From assembly GCF_900101345.1 (NCBI RefSeq), contig NZ_FMUX01000020.1:1-64000 (forward strand): 64,000 nucleotides of DNA. Reading direction: 5' to 3'. Both the position numbers and the translations under genes were made by a program. The notes under the pieces were generated by a model. The model was not told the DNA's origin. It did not search any database and was given only the letters and a program-made list of their open reading frames with translations. The stretch comes from Desulfoluna spongiiphila. Its GTDB lineage: Bacteria; Desulfobacterota; Desulfobacteria; Desulfobacterales; Desulfolunaceae. Positions 54,512-62,708 of the stretch are shown here, piece after piece (position 1 is the first letter of the stretch; each line of letters begins with the position of its first letter).

Positions 54512-55894
54512 ATGAACGTGGAGGTGCGATCCCCCTGGGACGGGCAAGTACTGAAGACTTTGCATATGGGCGGCAGGGACCGTGTGGAAGAGCTTCTGGT
54601 GAAGGCCACCGGGGCCCTTCAGAGTTGCAAGGCTTGGATTCCTGTGTGGGAGCGTCGGGAAATCCTGTTGAAGACGGCTGCAGATGTCAGGGCAAGGCAC
54701 GAGGAATTTTCCCTGACCATTGCACAGGAGGGAGGAAAGCCCCTGATGGATGCCAGGGTGGAGGTGACCCGGGCCATCGGTGGCATCGAGTTGGCCGCAG
54801 AAGAGATGGGCCGCATGGCTGGCCGCGAGGTTCCCATGGGATTGAATCCGGCATCCGCCGGCCGTCTTGCCGTGACGACCCGGGAACCCATTGGCGTGGT
54901 GGTGGCCGTGAGCGCGTTCAACCACCCTTTGAACCTTGTTGTGCACCAGGTGATTCCCGCAGTTGCCACGGGGTGCCCGGTTATCGTGAAGCCCGCCACG
55001 CACACGCCTTTGTCCTGCATTGCCCTGGTGGAACTCCTGCACAAAAACGGGCTTCCCGAGGCCTGGTGTCAGGTGGCGCTCCTCGGCCGCTCCGAGGCCG
55101 AGGCCCTGGTGACAGACGCGCGAGTGAATTATCTCAGCTTTATCGGATCGGCGCAGGTGGGGTGGGGGTTGCGGAGCAAGCTGGCTCCGGGGACCCGCTG
55201 CGGGCTTGAACACGGGGGCGCGGCTCCGGTGATTGTGGGGGAGGATGTCGACCTGGATCTTCTGGTCCCCCCCCTTATGAAAGGGGGCTTTTACCATGCC
55301 GGGCAGGTGTGCGTGTCGGTTCAGCGTGTCTTCGCCATGAAAGGTATCGCAGGCGAGCTGGCTGCTAAAATGGCCCAGGCGGCATCGACGTTGATTGTGG
55401 GAGACCCCACCGACAGCACCACCGATGTGGGCCCATTGATCCGCTCAGGGGAAGCGGACCGGGTTGATGCGTGGGTAAAAGATGCCGTGAAGGCAGGAGG
55501 GCAGGTGCTGTGCGGCGGCATCAAGGTGTCTGAATCGGCCTATGCCCCTACGATCCTTATGAACCCTCCCGATACGGCCCGGGTTTCCACCGAAGAGCTT
55601 TTTGGCCCGGTGATTTGCGTGTACCCGTGCAAGAGCATGAATGAGGCGGTGCAACGGGCCAACAGCGTTCGGATGGCCTTCCAGGCGTCGGTGTTTACCC
55701 ATGACATCGACACGGCCATGCGGGTGGCTCGGCACCTGGACGCCTCGGCTGTCATGATCAACGATCATACGGCGTTCAGGGTGGACTGGATGCCCTTCGG
55801 CGGCAGGCGCGAGAGCGGCCTGGGCGTGGGGGGCATCGGAGACACCATGCGGGAGATGACCCAGGAGAAACTGATCGTGTTCCACCACCGATAG
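54512..55894 (+). CDS. NAD(P)-dependent aldehyde dehydrogenase
   Basis: 460 residues. VVAVSAFNHPLNLVVHQVIP starts the cofactor region, GCPVIVKPATHTPLSC carries the lysine of the NAD pocket, and EHGGAAPVIV the general-base glutamate. Cys267 in HAGQVCVSVQRVF is the nucleophile. It resembles lactaldehyde, phosphonoacetaldehyde or sulfoacetaldehyde-type ALDHs rather than the betaine class. AAGGAGG precedes ATG 54512; the frame is open upstream to 54398. Probably works with the TPP enzyme before it. Confidence 0.87.
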   Translation: MNVEVRSPWDGQVLKTLHMGGRDRVEELLVKATGALQSCKAWIPVWERREILLKTAADVRARHEEFSLTIAQEGGKPLMDARVEVTRAIGGIELAAEEMGRMAGREVPMGLNPASAGRLAVTTREPIGVVVAVSAFNHPLNLVVHQVIPAVATGCPVIVKPATHTPLSCIALVELLHKNGLPEAWCQVALLGRSEAEALVTDARVNYLSFIGSAQVGWGLRSKLAPGTRCGLEHGGAAPVIVGEDVDLDLLVPPLMKGGFYHAGQVCVSVQRVFAMKGIAGELAAKMAQAASTLIVGDPTDSTTDVGPLIRSGEADRVDAWVKDAVKAGGQVLCGGIKVSESAYAPTILMNPPDTARVSTEELFGPVICVYPCKSMNEAVQRANSVRMAFQASVFTHDIDTAMRVARHLDASAVMINDHTAFRVDWMPFGGRRESGLGVGGIGDTMREMTQEKLIVFHHR

Positions 55895-55943
55895 AATTCC
55901 CTTCACTACAAACACACATACACTGAATGTGAGAAATAAATAA

Positions 55944-55952
55944 GGGTCAGGC
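55944..55952 (+). repeat. GGGTCAGGC motif left of the RAYT gene
   Basis: One of six GGGGTCAGGCC-type motifs in the window, all intergenic (9702, 41751, 49155, 55944, 57485, 58489). Here and at 57485-57494 the two copies face each other around the transposase, which suggests they are element ends or cognate sites. Confidence 0.55.
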
Positions 55953-56052
55953 AAATAAGCTTGACAGTTTTTCTTCTATGATGTCAAAATGTTGACGTGG
56001 CTGTTGATCCGCAACGCCCTGTGACCTTTATGTCCTTCCAACTCAAAACCAG

Positions 56053-56185
56053 GGGCTATGGCAAAAATAAAATATACACGTATTGGCGTGTATAGCATTC
56101 CATGAATGCCTTACCGACCGGTGAATTCCCGACACCGCTCAAACGGCCAATAGTTCAGGATGTATAATTATTTCCCGGCCGAGCC
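56053..56185 (-). ncRNA. 133-bp repeated element, copy 2 (candidate sRNA)
   Basis: Reverse-oriented match of 40163-40295 over the same length. The terminator-like ATACACG/CGTGTAT hairpin and T-rich tail are kept, and most differences are single transitions. It lies 50 bases before the RAYT gene on the opposite strand. Confidence 0.5.
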
Positions 56186-56235
56186 CCAGCATCCCGTGAT
56201 TTCGATGCCAACATGATTCGATAAGGAGGTTTTGT

Positions 56236-57156
56236 ATGCCTCGTAGCCTTCGAATGCTTGTGCCGGACCGGGCCTGTGCCTACCATATTATCTCTCGAAC
56301 TGCCCTTGACGGGCTTCCCTTTGATCCCCGGGATAAAGATGAACTGGTGCGACTTATCAAATGGCTCAGTCGTGTCTATTTCGTTGATGTTCTGGGCTAT
56401 TGCATTATGGGGAACCATTTTCACATTCTCGTTGTTGTGCACCCGGACCTTTCTGCTACGGATGCTGAAATCAGGCGTCGATTTGTTGTGCGATATGGCC
56501 CAAAGCGAGTTTTTCCGGAGTCGGAGATGGCTCGCCTGAAGTCAAAATGGTGCAACCTTTCAGAATATGTCAAAGAGGTGAAACAGTCTTTTTCAAGGGC
56601 GTTTAACGAAAGGCGGGATCGCAGAGGGACACTTTGGGGAGATCGATTCAAAAGTGTCATCGTTGAAAACGGCGGGGCGCTTCTGAACTGTCTGGCCTAT
56701 ATAGATTTAAACCCCGTCAGGGCCGGTATTGTCAAACGCCCGGAAGACTACCGGTGGTGTTCACTGGGGTACCATGCACAGACCGGGAACCGGGAAGATT
56801 TTCTTTCCGATGACTTCGGGCTTGTGGAGTTTGGAGTGACCTCTTCCGAAGAGCGGCTGACCAGGTACCGGGAATATGTTTACCATGCAGGGGCCGTTGA
56901 AAAAGAGGGGACCGCAAAAATCGAACGGGGCATTCTCGAAATGGAAGAAAAGGGAGGTTTCCGCATGGGCCAGGTAAGGCGCCTGGGGTACCGTGCGAAA
57001 TGTTTTTCCGACTCCGGCGTCATTGGCTCCCAGGGCTTTGTCGCTGGGATGCTGCACTATTTTAAAGAACGTATACCGAACAAGCGCAAGAGGGTTCCCC
57101 TTGAGGTCTCAGGGTTTGAAGGGATTTACACCATGAAGCGATTGAGCCGTGCTTGA
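56236..57156 (+). CDS. REP-associated tyrosine transposase (RAYT, Y1_Tnp)
   Basis: 306 residues. The HUH motif is GNHFHILV with His61 and His63, and the catalytic tyrosine is Tyr111 in LSEYVKEVKQSF. NPVRAGIVKRPEDYRWCSLG is the usual post-catalytic signature. RAYTs cut and join REP palindromes as single strands. The AAGGAGG site precedes ATG 56236. The frame appears intact, so the protein may be active. Facing GGGTCAGGC motifs flank it. Confidence 0.92.
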   Translation: MPRSLRMLVPDRACAYHIISRTALDGLPFDPRDKDELVRLIKWLSRVYFVDVLGYCIMGNHFHILVVVHPDLSATDAEIRRRFVVRYGPKRVFPESEMARLKSKWCNLSEYVKEVKQSFSRAFNERRDRRGTLWGDRFKSVIVENGGALLNCLAYIDLNPVRAGIVKRPEDYRWCSLGYHAQTGNREDFLSDDFGLVEFGVTSSEERLTRYREYVYHAGAVEKEGTAKIERGILEMEEKGGFRMGQVRRLGYRAKCFSDSGVIGSQGFVAGMLHYFKERIPNKRKRVPLEVSGFEGIYTMKRLSRA

Positions 57157-57774
57157 CGAGGTTGGGGGAGGCTGTGGTGGTGTTCGTATAGAACGAATTT
57201 CCAAGGCAGGGGTGCGTCTTTGCGCTTTGTGGGGTGGTGAAGGTTGGGCGTTTGAATCGTGCAAACAGAAGAGTGATACGTAGTGAGGTATTAGGGTGGT
57301 GCCTCTAAGAAGCGAAACGGTTTTTATGCGGTTATATCGTTTTTGTTTATTAACTACTTGAAAATAAGGGGTATGTTTGTTCTGTGCCGCCTTCGCGAAT
57401 GCTCGGCGTTACCTTAAGGACAGGATCGTTCCTGCCGATTACCAGCCGATAAAAATGGCCATGCTGTTTTTGAAATAAAAACTTGCCTGACCCCTGACAA
57501 TACAAGAGGGCTGTTCAGGCAGGGGTGGATGATGTATAGTGTGAAGATTAAATTATAGCGAATACTCAATGGTTTGTGTGTGAATTATCCCTCCGTAGAT
57601 CAGCCCTGATGACACTCCGCTCATATCCTATTCTCAATGACGCCGATACCGACCTGAAACGCTGAGTACGGAAGGCTCACCATGGCAACAGTGCCTCGCA
57701 GACACGGGTGTGCGGGGTATCATGCAACGCATACAGTAACGATACGGAAATCATACCAGAAGAGGGAGAGCGCC
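57157..57774. other. Intergenic region between transposase and cytochrome genes
   Basis: No gene. It contains the right-hand GCCTGACCCC motif (57485-57494) and otherwise no recognisable structure. Confidence 0.45.
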
Positions 57775-58272
57775 ATGAAGAAACGATGGATGCTGGCCGC
57801 TGTGGCCGTGTGGGTGGTTATCGGAATCGGAGTGGTCAATGCCATGAAACCTGAACCCAACCCTGATAAGCTGTGGCGATACATCACCGAAGGGTCCCCC
57901 TATGACACCTGGGGGTTCTGGGGAGACCACATAGGGCTTCAACCCGGGGCAGCACCCCATGGCCCCTTTCACAAGGTTTATGTGAACAAGCGAGGCCTTG
58001 ACTCCATGAGAGCTCCGGCGCATTACGGAACCCTCATCGTCAAAAATAACTATGGCGATGAAATGGGAACTGACCTGAAGGCTGTTACGGTGATGTACAA
58101 GGTGAAGGGATACAATCCCGAAGCCGGGGACTGGTTCTGGGTGAAGTACACCCCCGAAGGAAAGGCGGAAAAATTCGGAAGCCCCCAGGGGTGCATCGAT
58201 TGCCATGCGTCCATGGTCGATAGTGACTATATTATGGTTCACAGTTTTGGTGGCGAAGACGAAGAAGAATAA
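57775..58272 (+). CDS. cytochrome P460-like mono-haem protein
   Basis: 165 residues. A signal peptide or anchor (KKRWMLAAVAVWVVIGIGVV then NA) leads to a periplasmic domain. A single haem c site, Cys140-Ile-Asp-Cys143-His144, lies near the end, as in the cytochrome P460 fold; WFWVKYTPEGKAE precedes it. P460-type proteins handle hydroxylamine or nitric oxide or just carry electrons. ATG 57775 behind AGAGGGAGAG; a longer frame to 57682 gives an unlikely leader. A separate terminator follows. Confidence 0.82.
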   Translation: MKKRWMLAAVAVWVVIGIGVVNAMKPEPNPDKLWRYITEGSPYDTWGFWGDHIGLQPGAAPHGPFHKVYVNKRGLDSMRAPAHYGTLIVKNNYGDEMGTDLKAVTVMYKVKGYNPEAGDWFWVKYTPEGKAEKFGSPQGCIDCHASMVDSDYIMVHSFGGEDEEE

Positions 58273-58388
58273 GGTTCAAGGTACCACTCCGGCATTGACT
58301 CCTGTTCCGGTGAGATGTTTCTGGTAACCATTACGGTAACATTACAAAGAAGTCATTTGTTCTCAGGCGGTACAAGGGTGTAACGTGG

Positions 58389-58427
58389 CCGCATCTCCTC
58401 CTTTACGGAGGAGGTGCGGTTTTTTTG
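58389..58427 (+). terminator. terminator after the P460-like gene
   Basis: CCGCATCTCCTCC pairs with GGAGGAGGTGCGG (one G-U) around TTTAC, then TTTTTTT. Confidence 0.92.
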
Positions 58428-58738
58428 TGAGAGCCATTTAAAAAGCCGGTGACGTTTACTATCTGGGTGTGGCTTTGTTCCCCTTGAAACCTGACCCCAA
58501 AATGCTTATATATTTGCAGCAATTCTCTGAATCGATGGCCGCTTGTTAGAACCAGCCAGAGACTTTGGAGAAAAAGAAACGATTGCAACGTGTTGCACTG
58601 TCGCCTTACGTCACTGCGTGCCGCGTCTCATTTTTTTGCCGGATCGCAAGGGCCAGAACGCATTCAAACCCTTGAATGTTTCGAGCCCAGAAGTGTTCGG
58701 GTTGAACCTTATGTCTGTGCAGACCGGAGATACTACAT
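58428..58738. other. Leader region of the moxR operon
   Basis: No gene. One CCTGACCCC motif at 58489-58497. The operon promoter should lie here but no convincing box pair stands out. Confidence 0.4.
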
Positions 58739-59713
58739 ATGGAAGAACTCAAAGCGAAAGTAGAAGAGTCCCACGGCCGGATCAACGCCGTTCGTCAGGA
58801 GATCGGCAAGGTGCTTGTGGGACAGACGAAACTGGTGGACGGGCTCCTCATGGGGCTCTTTACCCGGGGGCATATCCTCATCGAAGGGGTGCCCGGCCTT
58901 GCCAAGACCAGCGCGGTCAAGGCCGTTGCCGATGCCGTGGACGCTGCCTTCAAGCGGATTCAGTTTACCCCGGACCTGCTGCCCGCAGACCTCGTGGGCA
59001 CCGAGATTTACCGACCCCAGTCCGCGGATTTCGTGACCCGCAAAGGCCCCCTGTTCCGCAACATCATTTTAGCCGATGAGATCAACCGGGCTCCCTCCAA
59101 AGTGCAGTCCGCTCTGCTGGAGGCCATGCAGGAGCGCCAGGTGACCATCGGGGACCAGACCTTTGCCCTTCCCGACCCGTTTCTGGTCCTGGCAACCCAG
59201 AACCCCATCGAGCAGGAGGGAACCTACCCGCTTCCCGAAGCCCAGGTGGACCGTTTCATGTTCAAGCTGCTCGTGGATTACCCCAGCAAATCCGAAGAAA
59301 AAGAGATCATGCGCCGGGTGGGCTTTGAAAACCCGGAGGAGGTTCGTCCCGTCATCACGCCCGCCGACCTGTCGGCGACCTTTGACCTTATCCATTCCAT
59401 CTACATGGATGAGAAGCTCAGGGACTACATCGTGGACCTGGTCTGCGCCACCCGTCAGCCGGGTGAGGTGGACGGCGACCTGGCCGCATGGATCCGTTTC
59501 GGAGCCTCCCCCCGGGCCACCATTTTCCTGAGCCTTGCGGCACGGGCCTGGGCCTTTCTCCAGGGCCGCACCTACGTGACCCCCCAGGACGTCAAGCAGA
59601 TTGCCCCGGATGTCCTTCGTCACCGCATCATCGCCTCCTACGAGGCCGAAGCCGAGGACATCACCACGGATACCATCATCGAGAGGCTTTTTGAGAGGGT
59701 GGAGGTGCCCTGA
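58739..59713 (+). CDS. MoxR-family AAA+ ATPase
   Basis: 324 residues. Walker A is EGVPGLAKTSAVKAV with the Leu-Ala-Lys form usual in MoxR, Walker B is ILADEINRAPSKVQSALLEA, and sensor 1 is VLATQNPIEQEGTYPLPEAQ. Such ATPases remodel or insert metal into partner proteins carrying VWA domains. The four following genes encode exactly those partners. Confidence 0.95.
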   Translation: MEELKAKVEESHGRINAVRQEIGKVLVGQTKLVDGLLMGLFTRGHILIEGVPGLAKTSAVKAVADAVDAAFKRIQFTPDLLPADLVGTEIYRPQSADFVTRKGPLFRNIILADEINRAPSKVQSALLEAMQERQVTIGDQTFALPDPFLVLATQNPIEQEGTYPLPEAQVDRFMFKLLVDYPSKSEEKEIMRRVGFENPEEVRPVITPADLSATFDLIHSIYMDEKLRDYIVDLVCATRQPGEVDGDLAAWIRFGASPRATIFLSLAARAWAFLQGRTYVTPQDVKQIAPDVLRHRIIASYEAEAEDITTDTIIERLFERVEVP

Positions 59714-59714
59714 T

Positions 59715-60593
59715 ATGCTCCCGGCCGAGGTCTTGAAAAAAATCAAGCGGATCCATATCCGAAGCCGCCGTATGGCCGATACCATGATGGCGGGGCACTA
59801 CCGCTCCGTCTTCAAGGGCGCGGGCATGGAGTTCGAAGAGGTGCGGGAGTACTCCCCGGGTGATGAGATCCGCAGCATCGACTGGAAGGTCTCCGCCCGT
59901 ATGGGGCGTCCCTTTATCAAGCAGTTTCGCGAAGAGCGCGAGATGGTGGTGATGCTGCTCATCGACATGAGCCGCTCCGGGTTTTTCGGTACCGGCGAGA
60001 GCCTCAAGGTTGACAAAGCCGCGGAAGTGGCCTCTGTCCTGGCCTTCAATGCCATTAAGAACGGGGACAAGGTGGGGGCGATCTTTTTTACCGATCAGGT
60101 GGAGCAGTATATCCCGCCCAAGAACGGATCGGCCCATATCTGGCGCGTTATTCGGGAGATTTTTACCTTTACCCCGACATCCCGTGGCACCGATATCGAC
60201 GAAGCCGTTGCTTTCCTTGCGCGGGTATGCCGTAAGCGCACGGTGAGTTTCGTGATCTCCGATTTTCTCGCCGAACCCTGCACCCGCACCTTGAGGCTTG
60301 TGGGACGAAAGCACGAACTCATCTCCATTCTTCTTTCCGATCCCGGGGATTTCCTGCTTCCCGGCACCGGGCTCCTGACGACGCGGGACTTTGAAACCGG
60401 CCGAGACGTGGTGCTGGACCTGTCCAACCGGCGGTGCCGCGAAAAGGTGCGCCAGGTCAAGCTGGCTGAAAAAGCCGAGATCATGGATGAGATGAAACGT
60501 GCCGGTGTGGACATCATCGATCTCTCCACCGAAGCCTCCACCACGGATGCCCTCACCCGGTATTTTACCTGGCGGGAAGGGAGACGGCGATGA
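59715..60593 (+). CDS. DUF58-domain protein
   Basis: 292 residues. The DUF58 signature FEEVREYSPGDEIRSIDWKV followed by SARMGRPFIKQF is clear. VVMLLIDMSRSGFFGTG begins a VWA-like fold in which the MIDAS residues are partly altered. A role as MoxR partner at the membrane is expected. It starts one base after the MoxR stop (start ATG 59715, frame open earlier) and overlaps the next gene by four bases. Confidence 0.92.
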   Translation: MLPAEVLKKIKRIHIRSRRMADTMMAGHYRSVFKGAGMEFEEVREYSPGDEIRSIDWKVSARMGRPFIKQFREEREMVVMLLIDMSRSGFFGTGESLKVDKAAEVASVLAFNAIKNGDKVGAIFFTDQVEQYIPPKNGSAHIWRVIREIFTFTPTSRGTDIDEAVAFLARVCRKRTVSFVISDFLAEPCTRTLRLVGRKHELISILLSDPGDFLLPGTGLLTTRDFETGRDVVLDLSNRRCREKVRQVKLAEKAEIMDEMKRAGVDIIDLSTEASTTDALTRYFTWREGRRR

Positions 60594-61252
60594 TGAAATC
60601 CCTTGCCCGTATGGGGCTTTCGGTTTGTTTTCTGCTCCTGTTCCTGATGGCCCCCTGCCTGTATGCCGAAGAACCCCCGCAGCCTCCCGCGTCACCTTCC
60701 GCAGTTTCTCAGGCCATCGAAAAAGCCCCCATGACCGATATCCACGACATCGCCCCCCCTCTTTTTACCGGTCTCTCGTCCGGTGCGAAAAAGGCCATGT
60801 TGTATGGGGGCATCGCCCTTGGCGTCGTGCTGTTGGTGCTCGTGGGGCTTTGGCTCTGGTTCCGGCGCAAGCAGGGGCCGAAAAAAGCACCCGAGATCTA
60901 CCAGCCTCCCGATGTCCTGGCCCTCATGGCCCTGGACCGCATTGAAACGTTGATGAGCCAGGACGGGAAGGCGTTTTACTTTGAGCTCTCCGAAGCGGCC
61001 AAGCATTACCTCAAAGGGCGGTTTGGCCTAAACGCCCCGGAGATGACCGCCGAGGAGCTGCTGCCGAGGCTGACTGGCCTTCCGGTGACACCGGACCAGA
61101 AAAAAACGGTCTCCACTCTCTTTGCCCATGCCGAGCCCGTCAAGTTCGCCGGGTTGACCCCCGATGCCAACACCATGGCCGAGGATTTTTCAGCCATCCG
61201 CAGCTTTGTCACGGAAACGGCTCCGGTTGCGGAATCGGGAGAGGTCAAATAA
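60590..61252 (+). CDS. DUF4381-like membrane protein of the Bat operon
   Basis: 220 residues. A signal peptide (residues 1-26), a periplasmic segment, and one transmembrane helix (LYGGIALGVVLLVLVGLWLW) precede a cytoplasmic helical domain with ALDRIETLMSQDGKAFYFEL. The layout fits DUF4381 proteins found in MoxR-Bat operons. ATGA overlap with the DUF58 gene couples translation. Its stop codon touches a 123 bp repeat. Confidence 0.75.
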   Translation: MMKSLARMGLSVCFLLLFLMAPCLYAEEPPQPPASPSAVSQAIEKAPMTDIHDIAPPLFTGLSSGAKKAMLYGGIALGVVLLVLVGLWLWFRRKQGPKKAPEIYQPPDVLALMALDRIETLMSQDGKAFYFELSEAAKHYLKGRFGLNAPEMTAEELLPRLTGLPVTPDQKKTVSTLFAHAEPVKFAGLTPDANTMAEDFSAIRSFVTETAPVAESGEVK

Positions 61253-61375
61253 GGGTTCAAATAAAAAATAAATATACAAGTCTCCCATGAATGCCGCTGT
61301 GATTTAACCCGAGGAACGAGGGGTAAAGCGCAGCGGTAACCAGCTTTCAAGGTGGTTCACCTTGCCGCCGGAGGC
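61253..61375 (+). repeat. 123-bp right-half variant of the MITE-like element, copy 2
   Basis: Starts directly after a stop codon with GGGTTCAAATAAAAAATAAA and ends CCGCCGGAGGC, equal in length to 20351-20473. The internal stem is GCCGCTG...CAGCGGT, while the full elements have GCGAATG...CATTCGC, so both keep pairing. Confidence 0.87.
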
Positions 61376-61390
61376 AGTCCGGTTACAGAT

Positions 61391-61560
61391 GCCTCCGGCG
61401 GCCCTGCCGGGGGCCAAACTTTTGAAAAGTTTGATAAACAGGTTTTAAAGGCAGACTCAGTTTAATCTGAACCAATGGCGAATGTGATTTTCCCTGAAGA
61501 ACGAAGGGGAAAGCGCATTCGCAACTTGCTTTCAAGGTGGCACACCTTGCCGCCGGAGGC
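61391..61560 (+). repeat. 170-bp MITE-like element, full copy M3
   Basis: Same ends and internal stems as M1 and M2, one base shorter. It lies 15 bases after the 123 bp variant and before the batA gene, separating the operon into two parts. AT flanks both ends. Confidence 0.9.
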
Positions 61561-61712
61561 ATCTTTTGGGTTTTTACTCTGCCCCTGTCGTTCATCCGAT
61601 TTTAACCATAGAAGGCATCGCTTTTGTATGTTTTATTATTGTACCGTCCCTAAAACGTAGCTAATGACAGTGGCCGGGCATTTTTTACAACGTTGACCAT
61701 AGAAGGCATGAC

Positions 61713-62708
61713 ATGTTTGAGTTCGCAACGCCGTGGGCGTTTGTTTTGATGGGTGTGCTTCCCCTTCTCTGGTGGGGGATGCGGCGACGGGAGGTCCCGG
61801 CGCTCAGGGTCTCGGCTACCGCTCCCTTTTCCCTGGTGGAGCGGTCCTGGGCCGTGTCCGGCGCGAAGCTGGTGCCGCTTTGTGCGGTTTTGGCTCTTGT
61901 GTTGATGATCGTGGCCCTGGCGAGACCGCGCATGGGCGTCGAGCACAGCCTGGTGAAGACGGCCGGGGTCAATATCGTCATCGCCTTGGACACCTCGGGC
62001 AGCATGGCCGCCCTTGATTTTACCCACGAGGGCAAGACCGTGGATCGCCTGGTGGCCGTCAAACAGGTGGTGGACCGGTTTGTGGCCGGGCGAAGCGGGG
62101 ACCGCATCGGCCTGGTGGTTTTCGGCACCGAGGCCTTCACCCAGATTCCCCTGACCCGGGATTACAACACCATCTCCTCGATCCTGGAAGAGGTGGAGAT
62201 CGGCGCGGCAGGAGAGCAGACGGCCATCGGCGATGCCCTTGGGATTTCCCTGAAGCGTCTTGAGGACATTGAGAGCACCTCCAACGTTATTGTGCTCCTC
62301 ACCGACGGGGAGAACACCGCAGGAGAGCTCGCCCCGCTTTTATCTGCGGAGCTTGCTGCCAAACGGGGCGTGAAGGTCTACACCATCGGTGTGGGGACGA
62401 AGGGCAAGGTGCCCTTTCTCGTGGACCATCCCCTGTTTGGCAAGCGCTATGTCTACCAGGAGGTCTCCATGGACGAGGGGACCCTGAAAAAGATAGCGGC
62501 AAAGACCGGCGGGCTCTACTTCCGCGCCGAGGACGCCGAGGCCCTGGAAAAAATATGGGCCACCATCGATCGCATGGAAAAAAGCGAGGTGGAGGTGACC
62601 TCGTGGACCGAGTACAGCGAGTACTACCGGATTCCCCTTCTCATGGCCCTGGTTTTTCTTTTGACCTCCGTCACCCTGGGCAACACACGATTTTTGAGGG
62701 TACCATGA
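61713..62708 (+). CDS. BatA-like VWA-domain membrane protein
   Basis: 331 residues. Two N-terminal membrane segments (WAFVLMGVLPLLWWGM and VPLCAVLALVLMIVALA) are followed by a VWA domain whose MIDAS motif is ALDTSGSMAALDF, with TDGENTAG as the fourth-strand motif. A C-terminal helix anchors it again. In Bat systems, BatA and BatB VWA proteins face the periplasm and work with MoxR in stress tolerance. Its stop overlaps the ATG of the next gene. Confidence 0.93.
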   Translation: MFEFATPWAFVLMGVLPLLWWGMRRREVPALRVSATAPFSLVERSWAVSGAKLVPLCAVLALVLMIVALARPRMGVEHSLVKTAGVNIVIALDTSGSMAALDFTHEGKTVDRLVAVKQVVDRFVAGRSGDRIGLVVFGTEAFTQIPLTRDYNTISSILEEVEIGAAGEQTAIGDALGISLKRLEDIESTSNVIVLLTDGENTAGELAPLLSAELAAKRGVKVYTIGVGTKGKVPFLVDHPLFGKRYVYQEVSMDEGTLKKIAAKTGGLYFRAEDAEALEKIWATIDRMEKSEVEVTSWTEYSEYYRIPLLMALVFLLTSVTLGNTRFLRVP

